A stretch of DNA of 64,000 bases from Streptomyces naganishii JCM 4654. GTDB lineage: Bacteria; Actinomycetota; Actinomycetes; Streptomycetales; Streptomycetaceae. The stretch's first letter is position 1. Each line of letters begins with the position of its first letter. The DNA lies in the NCBI RefSeq assembly GCF_014650575.1, contig NZ_BMVF01000017.1:1-64000 (forward strand). The letters run 5' to 3'. A program made the position numbers and the translations under genes. The notes beneath the pieces were generated by a model, which saw nothing but the letters and a program-made list of their open reading frames with translations, did no database searches and was not told where the DNA came from. Below are positions 41,395 to 49,025 of the stretch, in pieces.

Positions 41395-41733
41395 GGCACG
41401 ACGACCATTACGTGGTCCTCGGCCTCCGGTCCGGGTCCGTCCGCCGGTCCGTCCCGTGCGCGCCCGTGTCGGTGTCGGTCCGGGCGTGCGTCCGCCGGTC
41501 CGCCCGGCACGCGTCGGTGCCGGCTCCCGGCTGCGGTATCGCGGCCGAGCCGCCGGCCCCGGCACGAGGACCACTGCGTGGTGCTTGGCCTCCGGTCCGG
41601 CGTCCGTTCGCCGGGTTGCCCTGTCCGCGGGCGCGTATCGGCTTCGGTCCGGGCAGCCGTTCGCCGGTCCGCCCGGCACGCGTCGCTGCCGGTCCCGGCT
41701 CCGACACCGCGGTCGAGCCGCCGGTCCCGGCCC
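41395..41733. repeat. ~168-base imperfect tandem duplication
   Basis: GGCACGA.GACCA.T.CGTGGT with GGCCTCCGGTCCGG occurs at 41395 and 41561; CGCCGGTCCGCCCGGCACGC occurs near 41490 and 41661, followed in both by similar sequence to CGAGCCGCCGG. The offset is 166-171 bases, so this is an old tandem duplication that continues the repeat-rich tract. Confidence 0.6.
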
Positions 41734-41971
41734 CGCCTCCGCCACATCCCCGCTCTGCCCCGGCGTCCTCGCGCTGCCCCCCGTCCCCGCCCTGCCCGCG
41801 TCCCCGGGACGCCGGGCGCCCCGCGTCCCCGGCGTCCCCGGCAAGCGCCCCGTGCGTGCCGTTGAGGGCGGGGCTGTGGGTGCCCGGGCGTCGGGCGTGG
41901 GGGTGCGTGGCTACGATGGGCCAGCCGGTGGCCAGCAGGGGCGTCCGGCTACACCGACCCTCGGGAAGGCC

Positions 41972-42646
41972 ATGCTGAACAAGTACGCGCGTGCATTCTT
42001 CACGCGTGTCCTCACACCGTTCGCCGCGTTTCTCATCCGCAGGGGCGTGTCGCCCGACACGGTGACGCTCATCGGCACGGCCGGAGTGGTCGCGGGCGCG
42101 CTGGTCTTCTACCCCAGGGGCGAGTTCTTCTGGGGCACGGTCGTCATCACGCTGTTCGTGTTCTCCGACCTCGTCGACGGCAACATGGCCCGCCAGCTGG
42201 GCCGCTCCAGCCGCTGGGGCGCCTTCCTGGACTCCACCCTCGACCGGGTCGCCGACGGCGCGATCTTCGGCGGCTTCGCCCTGTGGTACGCGGGCAGCGG
42301 CGACGACAACGTGCTGTGCGCGGTCTCGATCTTCTGCCTGGCCAGCGGCCAGGTCGTGTCGTACACCAAGGCCCGCGGCGAGTCCATCGGCCTGCCCGTC
42401 GCCGTCAACGGGCTCGTCGAACGCGCCGAGCGCCTCGTGATCTCCCTGGTCGCGGCGGGCTTCGCGGGCCTGCACAAGTTCGGCGTCCCCGGCATCCAGT
42501 ACCTGCTGCCCGTCGCCCTGTGGATCGTGGCCGCGGGCAGCCTGGTCACGCTGATCCAGCGCGTGGTCACCGTCCGCCGCGAGTCGGAGGAGGCGGAGGC
42601 CGCGGCCGCCCCCCAGGGCACGCGGGGGAGCGAGGCGGCGAAATGA
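41972..42646 (+). CDS. pgsA: Phosphatidylinositol phosphate synthase (CDP-alcohol phosphatidyltransferase)
   Basis: A 224-residue membrane enzyme joining CDP-diacylglycerol to inositol-1-phosphate, the first committed step to phosphatidylinositol in actinobacteria. The family motif D..DG..AR...G...D...D is complete: D66, D69, DGNMAR, D87 and D91. Six hydrophobic helices fit the family. The start at 41972 (MLNKYARAFF) follows GGAAGG. Its stop overlaps the acyltransferase start (ATGA), and the order pgsA-acyltransferase-pimA is that of mycobacteria, which supports PI rather than phosphatidylglycerol. Confidence 0.92.
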   Translation: MLNKYARAFFTRVLTPFAAFLIRRGVSPDTVTLIGTAGVVAGALVFYPRGEFFWGTVVITLFVFSDLVDGNMARQLGRSSRWGAFLDSTLDRVADGAIFGGFALWYAGSGDDNVLCAVSIFCLASGQVVSYTKARGESIGLPVAVNGLVERAERLVISLVAAGFAGLHKFGVPGIQYLLPVALWIVAAGSLVTLIQRVVTVRRESEEAEAAAAPQGTRGSEAAK

Positions 42647-43560
42647 GCGCCCGGGAGAGCCTCACCGATGCCCTGTACGGCCTCGGCTGGAGCACCGTGA
42701 AGAAACTCCCCGAGCCGGCCGCCGTGCGCCTGGGCCGCACCGTCGCCGACCTCGCGTGGAAGCGGCGCGGCAAGGGCGTGCTGCGCCTGGAGGGCAACTA
42801 CGCGCGCGTGGTGCCGGACGCCGGCCCCGAGCGCCTCGCGGAACTCTCCCGCGCGGGCATGCGGTCGTACCTGCGCTACTGGATGGAGTCCTTCCGCCTG
42901 CCCGCCTGGAGCCCCGAGCGCATCCGCGCCGGCTTCGACCCCAAGGACCTCCACCACCTCACCGACGGCCTCGCCTCCGGCCGGGGCGTCGTCCTGGCCC
43001 TGCCCCACCTGGCCAACTGGGACCTGGCCGGCGCCTGGGTCACCACGGCGCTCGGCACCCCCTTCACCACGGTCGCCGAGCGGCTGAAGCCCGAGACGCT
43101 CTACGACCGCTTCGTCGCCTACCGCGAGGGCCTCGGCATGGAGGTCCTGCCGCACAGCGGCGGCTCCGCCTTCGGCACCCTGGCCCGGCGGCTGCGCGAC
43201 GGCGGCCTGGTCTGCCTGGTCGCCGACCGCGACCTGTCCGCCTCCGGCGTCGAGGTGAAGTTCTTCGGCGAGAGCGCCCGGATGCCCGCCGGACCCGCCC
43301 TCCTCGCCCAGCAGACGGGCGCCCTGCTGCTGCCCGTCACCCTGTGGTACGACGACTCGCCCGTCATGCGCGGTCGCGTCCACCCGCCCATCGAGGTACC
43401 GGAGACAGGTACCCGGGCCGAGAAGACGTCCTCCATGACACAGGCGCTGGCCGACGCCTTCGCCACCGGCATCGCCGACCACCCGGAGGACTGGCACATG
43501 CTCCAGCGCTTGTGGCTCGCGGACCTCACCCCGCGCCCCGCGGACGGGGAGCGCCCGTGA
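42643..43560 (+). CDS. patA: Phosphatidylinositol mannoside acyltransferase
   Basis: A 305-residue LpxL/HtrB-type acyltransferase. The catalytic His/Asp pair is in LPHLANWDLAG (His ~122), with CLVADRDLS and a final LQRLWLADL segment. By position between pgsA and pimA it is the enzyme that acylates the mannose of PIM on the inner membrane face. Its ATG overlaps the pgsA stop and its own stop overlaps the pimA start, so the three are translated as a unit. No membrane helix is needed; a short amphipathic N-terminus may hold it. Confidence 0.9.
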   Translation: MSARESLTDALYGLGWSTVKKLPEPAAVRLGRTVADLAWKRRGKGVLRLEGNYARVVPDAGPERLAELSRAGMRSYLRYWMESFRLPAWSPERIRAGFDPKDLHHLTDGLASGRGVVLALPHLANWDLAGAWVTTALGTPFTTVAERLKPETLYDRFVAYREGLGMEVLPHSGGSAFGTLARRLRDGGLVCLVADRDLSASGVEVKFFGESARMPAGPALLAQQTGALLLPVTLWYDDSPVMRGRVHPPIEVPETGTRAEKTSSMTQALADAFATGIADHPEDWHMLQRLWLADLTPRPADGERP

Positions 43561-44720
43561 GGATCGGCATCGTCTGCCCCTACTCCTGGGACGTCCCGGG
43601 CGGCGTCCAGTTCCACATCCGCGACCTCGCGCAGTACTTCATCGGGCTGGGCCACGAGGTGTCCGTCCTCGCGCCCGCCGACGACGACACCCCGCTGCCG
43701 CCGTACGTCGTCTCGGCCGGCCGCGCGGTGCCGGTCCCGTACAACGGCTCGGTGGCCCGCCTCAACTTCGGTTTCCTCTCCGCGGCCCGGGTGCGGCGCT
43801 GGCTGCACGAGGGACGCTTCGACGTCATCCACATCCACGAGCCGACCTCGCCGTCGCTGGGCCTGCTGACCTGCTGGGCGGCCCAGGGCCCGATCGTGGC
43901 CACCTTCCACACCTCCAACCCGCGCTCACGCGCGATGATCGCCGCGTACTCGATCCTCCAGGCCGCCCTGGAGAAGATCAGCGCCCGGATCGCCGTGAGC
44001 GAGTACGCCCGGCGCACCCTCGTCGAGCACCTGGGCGGCGACGCGGTGGTCATCCCCAACGGCGTCGACGTCGACTTCTTCGCCGACGCCGAGCCCAGGC
44101 CCGAGTGGCAGGGCGGCACGATCGGCTTCATAGGGCGCATCGACGAGCCCCGCAAGGGCCTGCCCGTGCTGATGCGCGCCCTGCCGAAGATCCTCGCCGA
44201 GCGTCCGGGCACCCGGCTGCTGGTCGCGGGCCGCGGCGACGAGAAGGAGGCGGTGGAGTCGCTGCCGAAGGAGCTGCGCCCGCGCGTGGAGTTCCTCGGC
44301 ATGATCAGCGACGAGGACAAGGCCCGCCTCCTGCGCAGCGTCGACCTCTACGTGGCTCCCAATACCGGCGGCGAGAGCTTCGGCATCATCCTCGTCGAGG
44401 CCATGTCCGCCGGCGCCCCCGTGCTCGCCGCCGACCTGGACGCCTTCGCCCAGGTCCTGGACCAGGGCAAGGCGGGCGAGCTGTTCGCCAACGAGGACGC
44501 GGACGCCCTCGCCGGCGCGGCCGTGCGCCTCCTGGCCGACCCCGACCGCCGGGCCGAGCTCCGCGAACGCGGCAGCGCCCACGTGCGCCGCTTCGACTGG
44601 TCCACGGTCGGCGCGGACATCCTGTCCGTCTACGAGACGGTCACGGCGGGCGCCGCGGCCGTGGCGACGGACGACCGCACCTCGAGCCTCAGAGCCCGCC
44701 TGGGCCTGACCCGCGACTGA
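43557..44720 (+). CDS. pimA: Phosphatidyl-myo-inositol mannosyltransferase
   Basis: A 387-residue GT4 glycosyltransferase adding the first mannose from GDP-mannose to phosphatidylinositol. N-terminal VCPYSWDVPGGVQFHI and FDVIHIHEPTSPSLGLL, then the GDP-mannose half with GFIGRIDEPRKGL and the E-x7-E motif in NTGGESFGIILVEAMSAG (about 270-285). GTG start overlaps the preceding stop (GTGA). It is the last clearly coupled gene of the PIM operon; a GC hairpin (44765-44784) follows. Confidence 0.92.
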   Translation: MRIGIVCPYSWDVPGGVQFHIRDLAQYFIGLGHEVSVLAPADDDTPLPPYVVSAGRAVPVPYNGSVARLNFGFLSAARVRRWLHEGRFDVIHIHEPTSPSLGLLTCWAAQGPIVATFHTSNPRSRAMIAAYSILQAALEKISARIAVSEYARRTLVEHLGGDAVVIPNGVDVDFFADAEPRPEWQGGTIGFIGRIDEPRKGLPVLMRALPKILAERPGTRLLVAGRGDEKEAVESLPKELRPRVEFLGMISDEDKARLLRSVDLYVAPNTGGESFGIILVEAMSAGAPVLAADLDAFAQVLDQGKAGELFANEDADALAGAAVRLLADPDRRAELRERGSAHVRRFDWSTVGADILSVYETVTAGAAAVATDDRTSSLRARLGLTRD

Positions 44721-44764
44721 GGCGGGCCCCCGCCGCCCTCCCCCGGGCCGGTTCGCCCGGGGGG

Positions 44765-44784
44765 GGGGCGCCCCATGGCGCCCC
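44765..44784 (+). terminator. GC hairpin after pimA
   Basis: GGGGCGCC (44765-44772) pairs with GGCGCCCC (44777-44784) around CCAT, preceded by a run of G. It lies only 15 bases before the next gene start, so it may instead be a leader structure of that gene. Confidence 0.5.
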
Positions 44785-44799
44785 GATAGCCTGCCGACC

Positions 44800-45342
44800 G
44801 TGACCGCAACCCTGATCTGGATCCTCGTGGCGCTGGTCGCCGTCGGCCTCTACCTGAGCTGGACGGCCGGGCGGCTGGACCGGCTGCACGCCCGTATCGA
44901 CGCCGCACGCGCCGCCCTCGACGCGCAATTGCTGCGCCGCGCCTCCGTGGCGCAGGAGCTGGCGACCTCCGGCGTCCTCGACCCCGCCGCCTCCATCGTG
45001 CTGTACGAGGCCGCGCACGCCGCGCGCCAGGCCGAGGAGGACCAGCGGGAGGTCGCCGAGAGCGAGCTGAGCCAGGCGCTGCGCGCGGTGTTCGCCGAGA
45101 CCCCGCAGGTGGAGGCGGTCCGCGAGGCCCCCGGCGGTGAGGAGGCGGCGCACGAGCTGACCGAGGCGGTGCGCAGGGTGCCGATGGCCCGCCGCTTCCA
45201 CAACGACGCCGTGGGCGCCGCCCGCAGGCTCCGCGAACACCGCAAGGTCCGCTGGTTCCGCCTGGCGGGGCACGCCCCCTTCCCCATGGCCTTCGAGATG
45301 GACGACGAACCGCCGACGGCGCTGGTGGAACGGGCCGCCTAG
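44800..45342 (+). CDS. Membrane-anchored coiled protein, unknown function
   Basis: A 180-residue protein. One N-terminal membrane helix (about 4-21, LIWILVALVAVGLYLSW) leads into a long charged, Ala/Glu/Arg-rich helical part (about 25-150), resembling LemA-like proteins in build but without their signature. It ends in PFPMAFEMDDEPPTALVERAA. It follows pimA and precedes pdxS in the same direction, as an unassigned membrane protein also does in other streptomycetes. The GTG at 44800 has only the hairpin region as leader. No function assigned. Confidence 0.75.
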   Translation: MTATLIWILVALVAVGLYLSWTAGRLDRLHARIDAARAALDAQLLRRASVAQELATSGVLDPAASIVLYEAAHAARQAEEDQREVAESELSQALRAVFAETPQVEAVREAPGGEEAAHELTEAVRRVPMARRFHNDAVGAARRLREHRKVRWFRLAGHAPFPMAFEMDDEPPTALVERAA

Positions 45343-45402
45343 CCCGCCGCCGCCCGCGGGCCGGGCCAAAAGGATCCACCGGCTCCCCATTGGCCCTTGC
45401 CG

Positions 45403-45414
45403 TGGACTGGTCCA
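45403..45414 (+). promoter_or_regulatory. Palindrome TGGACTGGTCCA upstream of pdxS
   Basis: TGGAC and GTCCA flank a TG centre, 58 bases before the pdxS start. pdxST genes of some actinobacteria are controlled by the MocR-type regulator PdxR; whether this is its site is unknown, and no pdxR gene is in the window. Confidence 0.35.
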
Positions 45415-45471
45415 TTCGCGTTTCCTCGGGGTTGCATCAAACCCCTCTTTTCCACCGATGTGAGGTCACCC

Positions 45472-46386
45472 GTGTCCACCACGATTCCCGACTCCGCCCA
45501 GACTCCCGAGACCGGCACCGCCCGCGTCAAGCGCGGCATGGCCGAGCAGCTCAAGGGCGGCGTGATCATGGACGTCGTCACGCCGGAGCAGGCGAAGATC
45601 GCCGAGGACGCGGGCGCCGTCGCCGTCATGGCCCTGGAGCGCGTCCCGGCCGACATCCGCAAGGACGGCGGCGTGGCCCGCATGTCCGACCCGGACATGA
45701 TCGAGGGCATCATCGACGCCGTCTCCATCCCGGTCATGGCCAAGTCCCGCATCGGCCACTTCGTCGAGGCCCAGGTCCTGCAGTCCCTCGGCGTGGACTA
45801 CATCGACGAGTCCGAGGTCCTCACCCCGGCCGACGAGGTCAACCACTCCGACAAGTGGGCGTTCACCACCCCCTTCGTCTGCGGCGCCACCAACCTCGGC
45901 GAGGCCCTGCGCCGCATCGCCGAGGGCGCGGCCATGATCCGCTCCAAGGGCGAGGCCGGCACCGGCAACGTCGTCGAGGCGGTCCGCCACCTGCGCCAGA
46001 TCAAGAACGAGATCGCCCGCCTGCGCGGCTACGACAACCACGAGCTGTACGCCGCCGCCAAGGAGCTGCGCGCCCCCTACGAGCTCGTCAAGGAGGTCGC
46101 CGAGCTCGGCAAGCTCCCGGTGGTGCTGTTCTCCGCCGGCGGCGTGGCCACCCCGGCCGACGCCGCCCTGATGCGCCAGCTCGGCGCCGAGGGCGTCTTC
46201 GTCGGCTCCGGCATCTTCAAGTCCGGCGACCCGGCCAAGCGCGCCGCCGCCATCGTGAAGGCCACCACCTTCTACGACGACCCGAAGATCATCGCGGACG
46301 CCTCCCGCAACCTGGGCGAGGCCATGGTCGGCATCAACTGCGACACCCTCCCCGAGACCGAGCGCTACGCCAACCGCGGCTGGTAA
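45472..46386 (+). CDS. pdxS: Pyridoxal 5'-phosphate synthase lyase subunit
   Basis: A 304-residue TIM-barrel enzyme that builds PLP from ribose-5-phosphate, glyceraldehyde-3-phosphate and ammonia supplied by PdxT. Signature parts: KRGMAEQLKGGVIMDVV, VMALERVPADIRKDGGVARM, PVMAKSRIGHFVEAQ, FVCGATNLGEALRRI and FSAGGVATPADAALM. It forms a dodecamer with 12 PdxT. GTG 45472 has GAGG eight bases before it. pdxT starts nine bases after its stop. A palindrome at 45403 may be an operator. Confidence 0.97.
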   Translation: MSTTIPDSAQTPETGTARVKRGMAEQLKGGVIMDVVTPEQAKIAEDAGAVAVMALERVPADIRKDGGVARMSDPDMIEGIIDAVSIPVMAKSRIGHFVEAQVLQSLGVDYIDESEVLTPADEVNHSDKWAFTTPFVCGATNLGEALRRIAEGAAMIRSKGEAGTGNVVEAVRHLRQIKNEIARLRGYDNHELYAAAKELRAPYELVKEVAELGKLPVVLFSAGGVATPADAALMRQLGAEGVFVGSGIFKSGDPAKRAAAIVKATTFYDDPKIIADASRNLGEAMVGINCDTLPETERYANRGW

Positions 46387-46394
46387 TCACCTCC

Positions 46395-47006
46395 ATGTCC
46401 AACGAAGCCCCTGTCATCGGCGTCCTGGCCCTCCAGGGCGACGTACGGGAGCACCTCATCGCCCTGGCCGCGGCCGACGCCGTGGCCAGGCCGGTGCGGC
46501 GCCCCGAAGAGCTCGCCGAGGTCGACGGCCTGGTCCTCCCCGGCGGCGAGTCCACCACCATCTCCAAGCTGGCCGTCCTGTTCGGAGTGATGGACCCGCT
46601 ACGCGCGCGCGTGCGCGACGGCATGCCCGTCTACGGCACCTGCGCGGGCATGATCATGCTGGCCGACAAGATCCTCGACCCGCGCTCGGGCCAGGAGACC
46701 GTCGGCGGCATCGACATGATCGTGCGCCGCAACGCCTTCGGGCGCCAGAACGAGTCCTTCGAGGCCGCGGTCGACGTCAAGGGCGTGGAGGGCGATCCTG
46801 TCGAGGGCGTCTTCATCCGTGCCCCCTGGGTCGAGTCCGTCGGCGCCGGGGCCGAGGTGCTCGCCGAGCACGACGGCCACATCGTCGCGGTCCGCCAGGG
46901 CGACGCGCTGGCCACGTCGTTCCACCCGGAACTGACCGGCGACCACCGCGTGCACCGGCTGTTCGCCGACATGGTGCGAGCCAAGAGGGCACCCGGATCC
47001 TTGTAG
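46395..47006 (+). CDS. pdxT: Pyridoxal 5'-phosphate synthase glutaminase subunit
   Basis: A 203-residue class I glutaminase providing ammonia to PdxS. The triad is visible: Cys 83 in YGTCAGMI, His 177 and Glu 179 in SFHPELTGD; the GGEST motif lies at 50-54. The length is typical. It lies nine bases after pdxS and 48 before the yebC gene, so the three are probably one transcript. Confidence 0.96.
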   Translation: MSNEAPVIGVLALQGDVREHLIALAAADAVARPVRRPEELAEVDGLVLPGGESTTISKLAVLFGVMDPLRARVRDGMPVYGTCAGMIMLADKILDPRSGQETVGGIDMIVRRNAFGRQNESFEAAVDVKGVEGDPVEGVFIRAPWVESVGAGAEVLAEHDGHIVAVRQGDALATSFHPELTGDHRVHRLFADMVRAKRAPGSL

Positions 47007-47054
47007 GATCTCTGGAGTTCGTACAGAGACGGGTTACGCGAAGGAGACAGGCAG

Positions 47055-47807
47055 ATGTCCGGCCACTCTAAATGGGCCACGACGAAGCACAAGAAGGCCG
47101 TCATCGATGCCAAGCGCGGCAAGCTCTTCGCGAAGCTGATCAAGAACATCGAGGTCGCGGCCCGGATGGGCGGGGTCGACCTCGAGGGCAACCCGACGCT
47201 CTACGACGCCGTCCAGAAGGCCAAGAAGCAGTCGGTGCCCAACAAGAACATCGACTCCGCGATCAAGCGCGGCGGTGGTCTCGAGGCCGGCGGCGCCGAC
47301 TACGAGACGATCATGTACGAGGGTTACGGGCCGAACGGTGTCGCGGTGCTCATCGAGTGCCTCACCGACAACCGCAACCGCGCCGCATCCGAGGTGCGCG
47401 TCGCCATGACCCGCAACGGCGGTTCCATGGCCGACCCGGGCTCGGTGTCGTACCTGTTCAACCGCAAGGGCGTCGTCATCGTCCCCAAGGGCGAGCTGAC
47501 CGAGGACGACGTCCTGGCCGCCGTCCTGGACGCCGGCGCCGAGGAGGTCAACGACCTCGGCGAGTCCTTCGAGGTCATCAGCGAGGCCACCGACCTGGTC
47601 GCGGTCCGCACCGCCCTCCAGGAGGCCGGCATCGACTACGACTCCGCCGACGCCAACTTCGTCCCCACCATGCAGGTCGAACTGGACGAGGAGGGCGCCA
47701 AGAAGATCTTCAAGCTGATCGACGCCCTCGAGGACAGCGACGACGTGCAGAACGTCTTCGCCAACTTCGACGTCAGCGACGAGGTCATGGAGAAGGTCGA
47801 CGCCTGA
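47055..47807 (+). CDS. yebC: YebC/PmpR-family protein
   Basis: A 250-residue conserved three-domain protein beginning MSGHSKWATTKHKKAVIDAKRG, the invariant YebC start. Members have been described as transcription regulators (PmpR), including control of ruvC-neighbour genes, and more recently as ribosome-linked factors that ease stalling at proline-rich sequences. The GAAGGAGACAGGCAG leader gives a strong ribosome site. It normally precedes ruvC directly; here a small secreted-protein gene on the other strand intervenes. A 15-bp terminator follows. Confidence 0.95.
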   Translation: MSGHSKWATTKHKKAVIDAKRGKLFAKLIKNIEVAARMGGVDLEGNPTLYDAVQKAKKQSVPNKNIDSAIKRGGGLEAGGADYETIMYEGYGPNGVAVLIECLTDNRNRAASEVRVAMTRNGGSMADPGSVSYLFNRKGVVIVPKGELTEDDVLAAVLDAGAEEVNDLGESFEVISEATDLVAVRTALQEAGIDYDSADANFVPTMQVELDEEGAKKIFKLIDALEDSDDVQNVFANFDVSDEVMEKVDA

Positions 47808-47814
47808 GCACGCC

Positions 47815-47850
47815 GAATGGCCCGCCGAAAATTCCTTCGGCGGGCCATTC
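47815..47850. terminator. Terminator after yebC
   Basis: A perfect 15-bp stem (47815-47829 with 47836-47850) with AA/TT at the loop side, between the yebC stop and the convergent secreted-protein stop. It probably works in both directions. Confidence 0.85.
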
Positions 47851-47869
47851 TTCGTTCGGGCGACGTGGA

Positions 47870-48178
47870 TCAGCCGTCGATCTCCTTGATGGAGCCGGTG
47901 TGCTTCAGGTGGCCCTTGCCGTCGGCCGGGACGGTCGCGGCCTTCATGTACTCCACCTTGCCGTCCTTCCACCAGATGTTGATCGTGGCCTCGGTCTTGC
48001 AGATGTTGTGGAAGTACACGGTCGTGGTCGAAATGCCGTCACCGTACGAGTAGTTGAAGCATCCGCTGCGGCCCTTCGTCAGGCCCGACGAAGCCGTGGC
48101 GGCCTGCGCGGGAGTGGCGACGGCCACCCCGGCCAGCAGCATGGAAGCGGTCACGGCGATCTTGGCCATCGAGCGCAT
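47870..48178 (-). CDS. Small secreted protein, unknown function
   Basis: A 102-residue protein with a classical Sec signal peptide (about 1-26: basic MRSMAKIAV, hydrophobic middle, cleavage after PAQA). The mature ~76 residues are strand-rich with two Cys (GRSGCFNYSYGD and FHNICKTEATINIWW), likely one disulfide. The build recalls small streptomycete beta-sandwich inhibitors but I cannot assign it. A/T-richer sequence than the neighbours and its place inside a conserved block suggest a lineage-specific insertion. Starts at 48178 or 48169 are possible. Confidence 0.72.
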   Translation of the reverse strand: MRSMAKIAVTASMLLAGVAVATPAQAATASSGLTKGRSGCFNYSYGDGISTTTVYFHNICKTEATINIWWKDGKVEYMKAATVPADGKGHLKHTGSIKEIDG

Positions 48179-48485
48179 GGGTTCCCCGATTCTCTTGTCT
48201 TCAGCGATATGGACGTCTGTCCGACGTCGGCCGGACGATGGTCTTTCGTACGGCCGTTCGAGAACTTATAAGTGATCAAGCGGGGGAAGCAATCGGGAAT
48301 CCGTCGCGCATACCGGGCGTCCAGCGACTTTCCCAGACATCCTCACCTGGTACGTTTTGATCCTTTGCCTGTGCTTGATCAACTGGGTCGGGGACGCGTT
48401 GTCGGCGCCGCCGCATAACCTGGCACACCAGCGGGGCCGGAAGCCCCGAGTCGGCACAGAGGAACAGAGGGGGTGGCGGAGCGCG
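48179..48485. other. Divergent spacer between secreted-protein gene and ruvC
   Basis: No gene. It contains the A/T-rich palindrome ACTTATAAGT (48264-48273), an inverted pair TGATCAAG (48274) and CTTGATCA (48374), and the ruvC damage-type promoter (listed). The A/T-rich part probably serves the leftward gene. Confidence 0.5.
48399..48421 (+). promoter_or_regulatory. RecA-independent DNA-damage (PafBC-type) promoter of ruvCAB
   Basis: TTGTCGGCG (48399-48407), eight bases, then TAACCT (48416-48421) matches the mycobacterial RecA-NDp consensus TTGTCRGTG-N8-TANNNT at all but one position. The consensus is bound by PafBC, and ruv genes are known members of that regulon in mycobacteria. Transcription would start near 48428, about 58 bases before ruvC. 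Confidence 0.7.
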
Positions 48486-49025
48486 ATGCGCGTACTCGGT
48501 GTGGACCCTGGGCTCACGCGATGCGGTGTCGGCGTGGTCGAGGGCGTCGCGGGCCGGCCGCTGACCATGCTGGGAGTGGGCGTCGTCCGCACGCCCGTGG
48601 ACGCCGACCTCGGCCACCGTCTCGTGGCCGTCGAGCAGGGCATCGAGGCGTGGCTGGACGAGCACCGGCCCGAGTTCGTCGCCGTCGAGCGGGTGTTCAG
48701 CCAGCACAACGTGCGCACCGTGATGGGCACCGCCCAGGCCAGCGCCGTCGCCATGCTGTGCGCCGCCCGGCGCGGCATCCCCGTCGCGCTGCACACGCCC
48801 AGTGAGGTCAAGGCCGCCGTCACCGGCAGCGGTCGCGCCGACAAGGCACAGGTCGGGGCCATGGTCACGCGGCTGCTCCGGCTGGGCGCACCGCCCAGGC
48901 CGGCCGACGCCGCCGACGCCCTCGCGCTCGCCATCTGCCACATCTGGCGCGCCCCCGCTCAGAACCGGCTCCAGCAGGCGGTCGCCCGCCACACCGTCAG
49001 ATCAACGAAAGGCCGAACGGCATGA
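48486..49025 (+). CDS. ruvC: Holliday-junction endonuclease RuvC
   Basis: A 179-residue resolvase that cuts four-way DNA junctions symmetrically. The four catalytic acids are present: D7 in LGVDPGLTRCG, E68 in AVERVF, and D141/D144 in PADAADALALA. The start at 48486 (MRVLGVD) follows GGAGC. It heads the ruvCAB operon: its stop overlaps the ruvA start (ATGA). A damage-inducible promoter motif is upstream. Confidence 0.96.
   Translation: MRVLGVDPGLTRCGVGVVEGVAGRPLTMLGVGVVRTPVDADLGHRLVAVEQGIEAWLDEHRPEFVAVERVFSQHNVRTVMGTAQASAVAMLCAARRGIPVALHTPSEVKAAVTGSGRADKAQVGAMVTRLLRLGAPPRPADAADALALAICHIWRAPAQNRLQQAVARHTVRSTKGRTA

Larger units (their letters stand above)
40938..41971. other. 1-kb gene-free spacer between EF-G2 and pgsA
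   Basis: No gene: reading frames through it are Pro/Arg/Gly-rich without family likeness. It holds two repeat arrays (41164-41290 and 41395-41733) and, near pgsA, a TACGAT (41911-41916) that could be the -10 of the PIM operon. The EF-G2 promoter is presumably within the first ~100 bases. Confidence 0.5.

Noticed and set aside
40952..41971. A possible N-terminal extension of pgsA of about 340 residues
   Set aside because: The extension is Pro/Arg/Gly repeats read from non-coding minisatellite DNA; homologues start at MLNKYARAFF with a good ribosome site.
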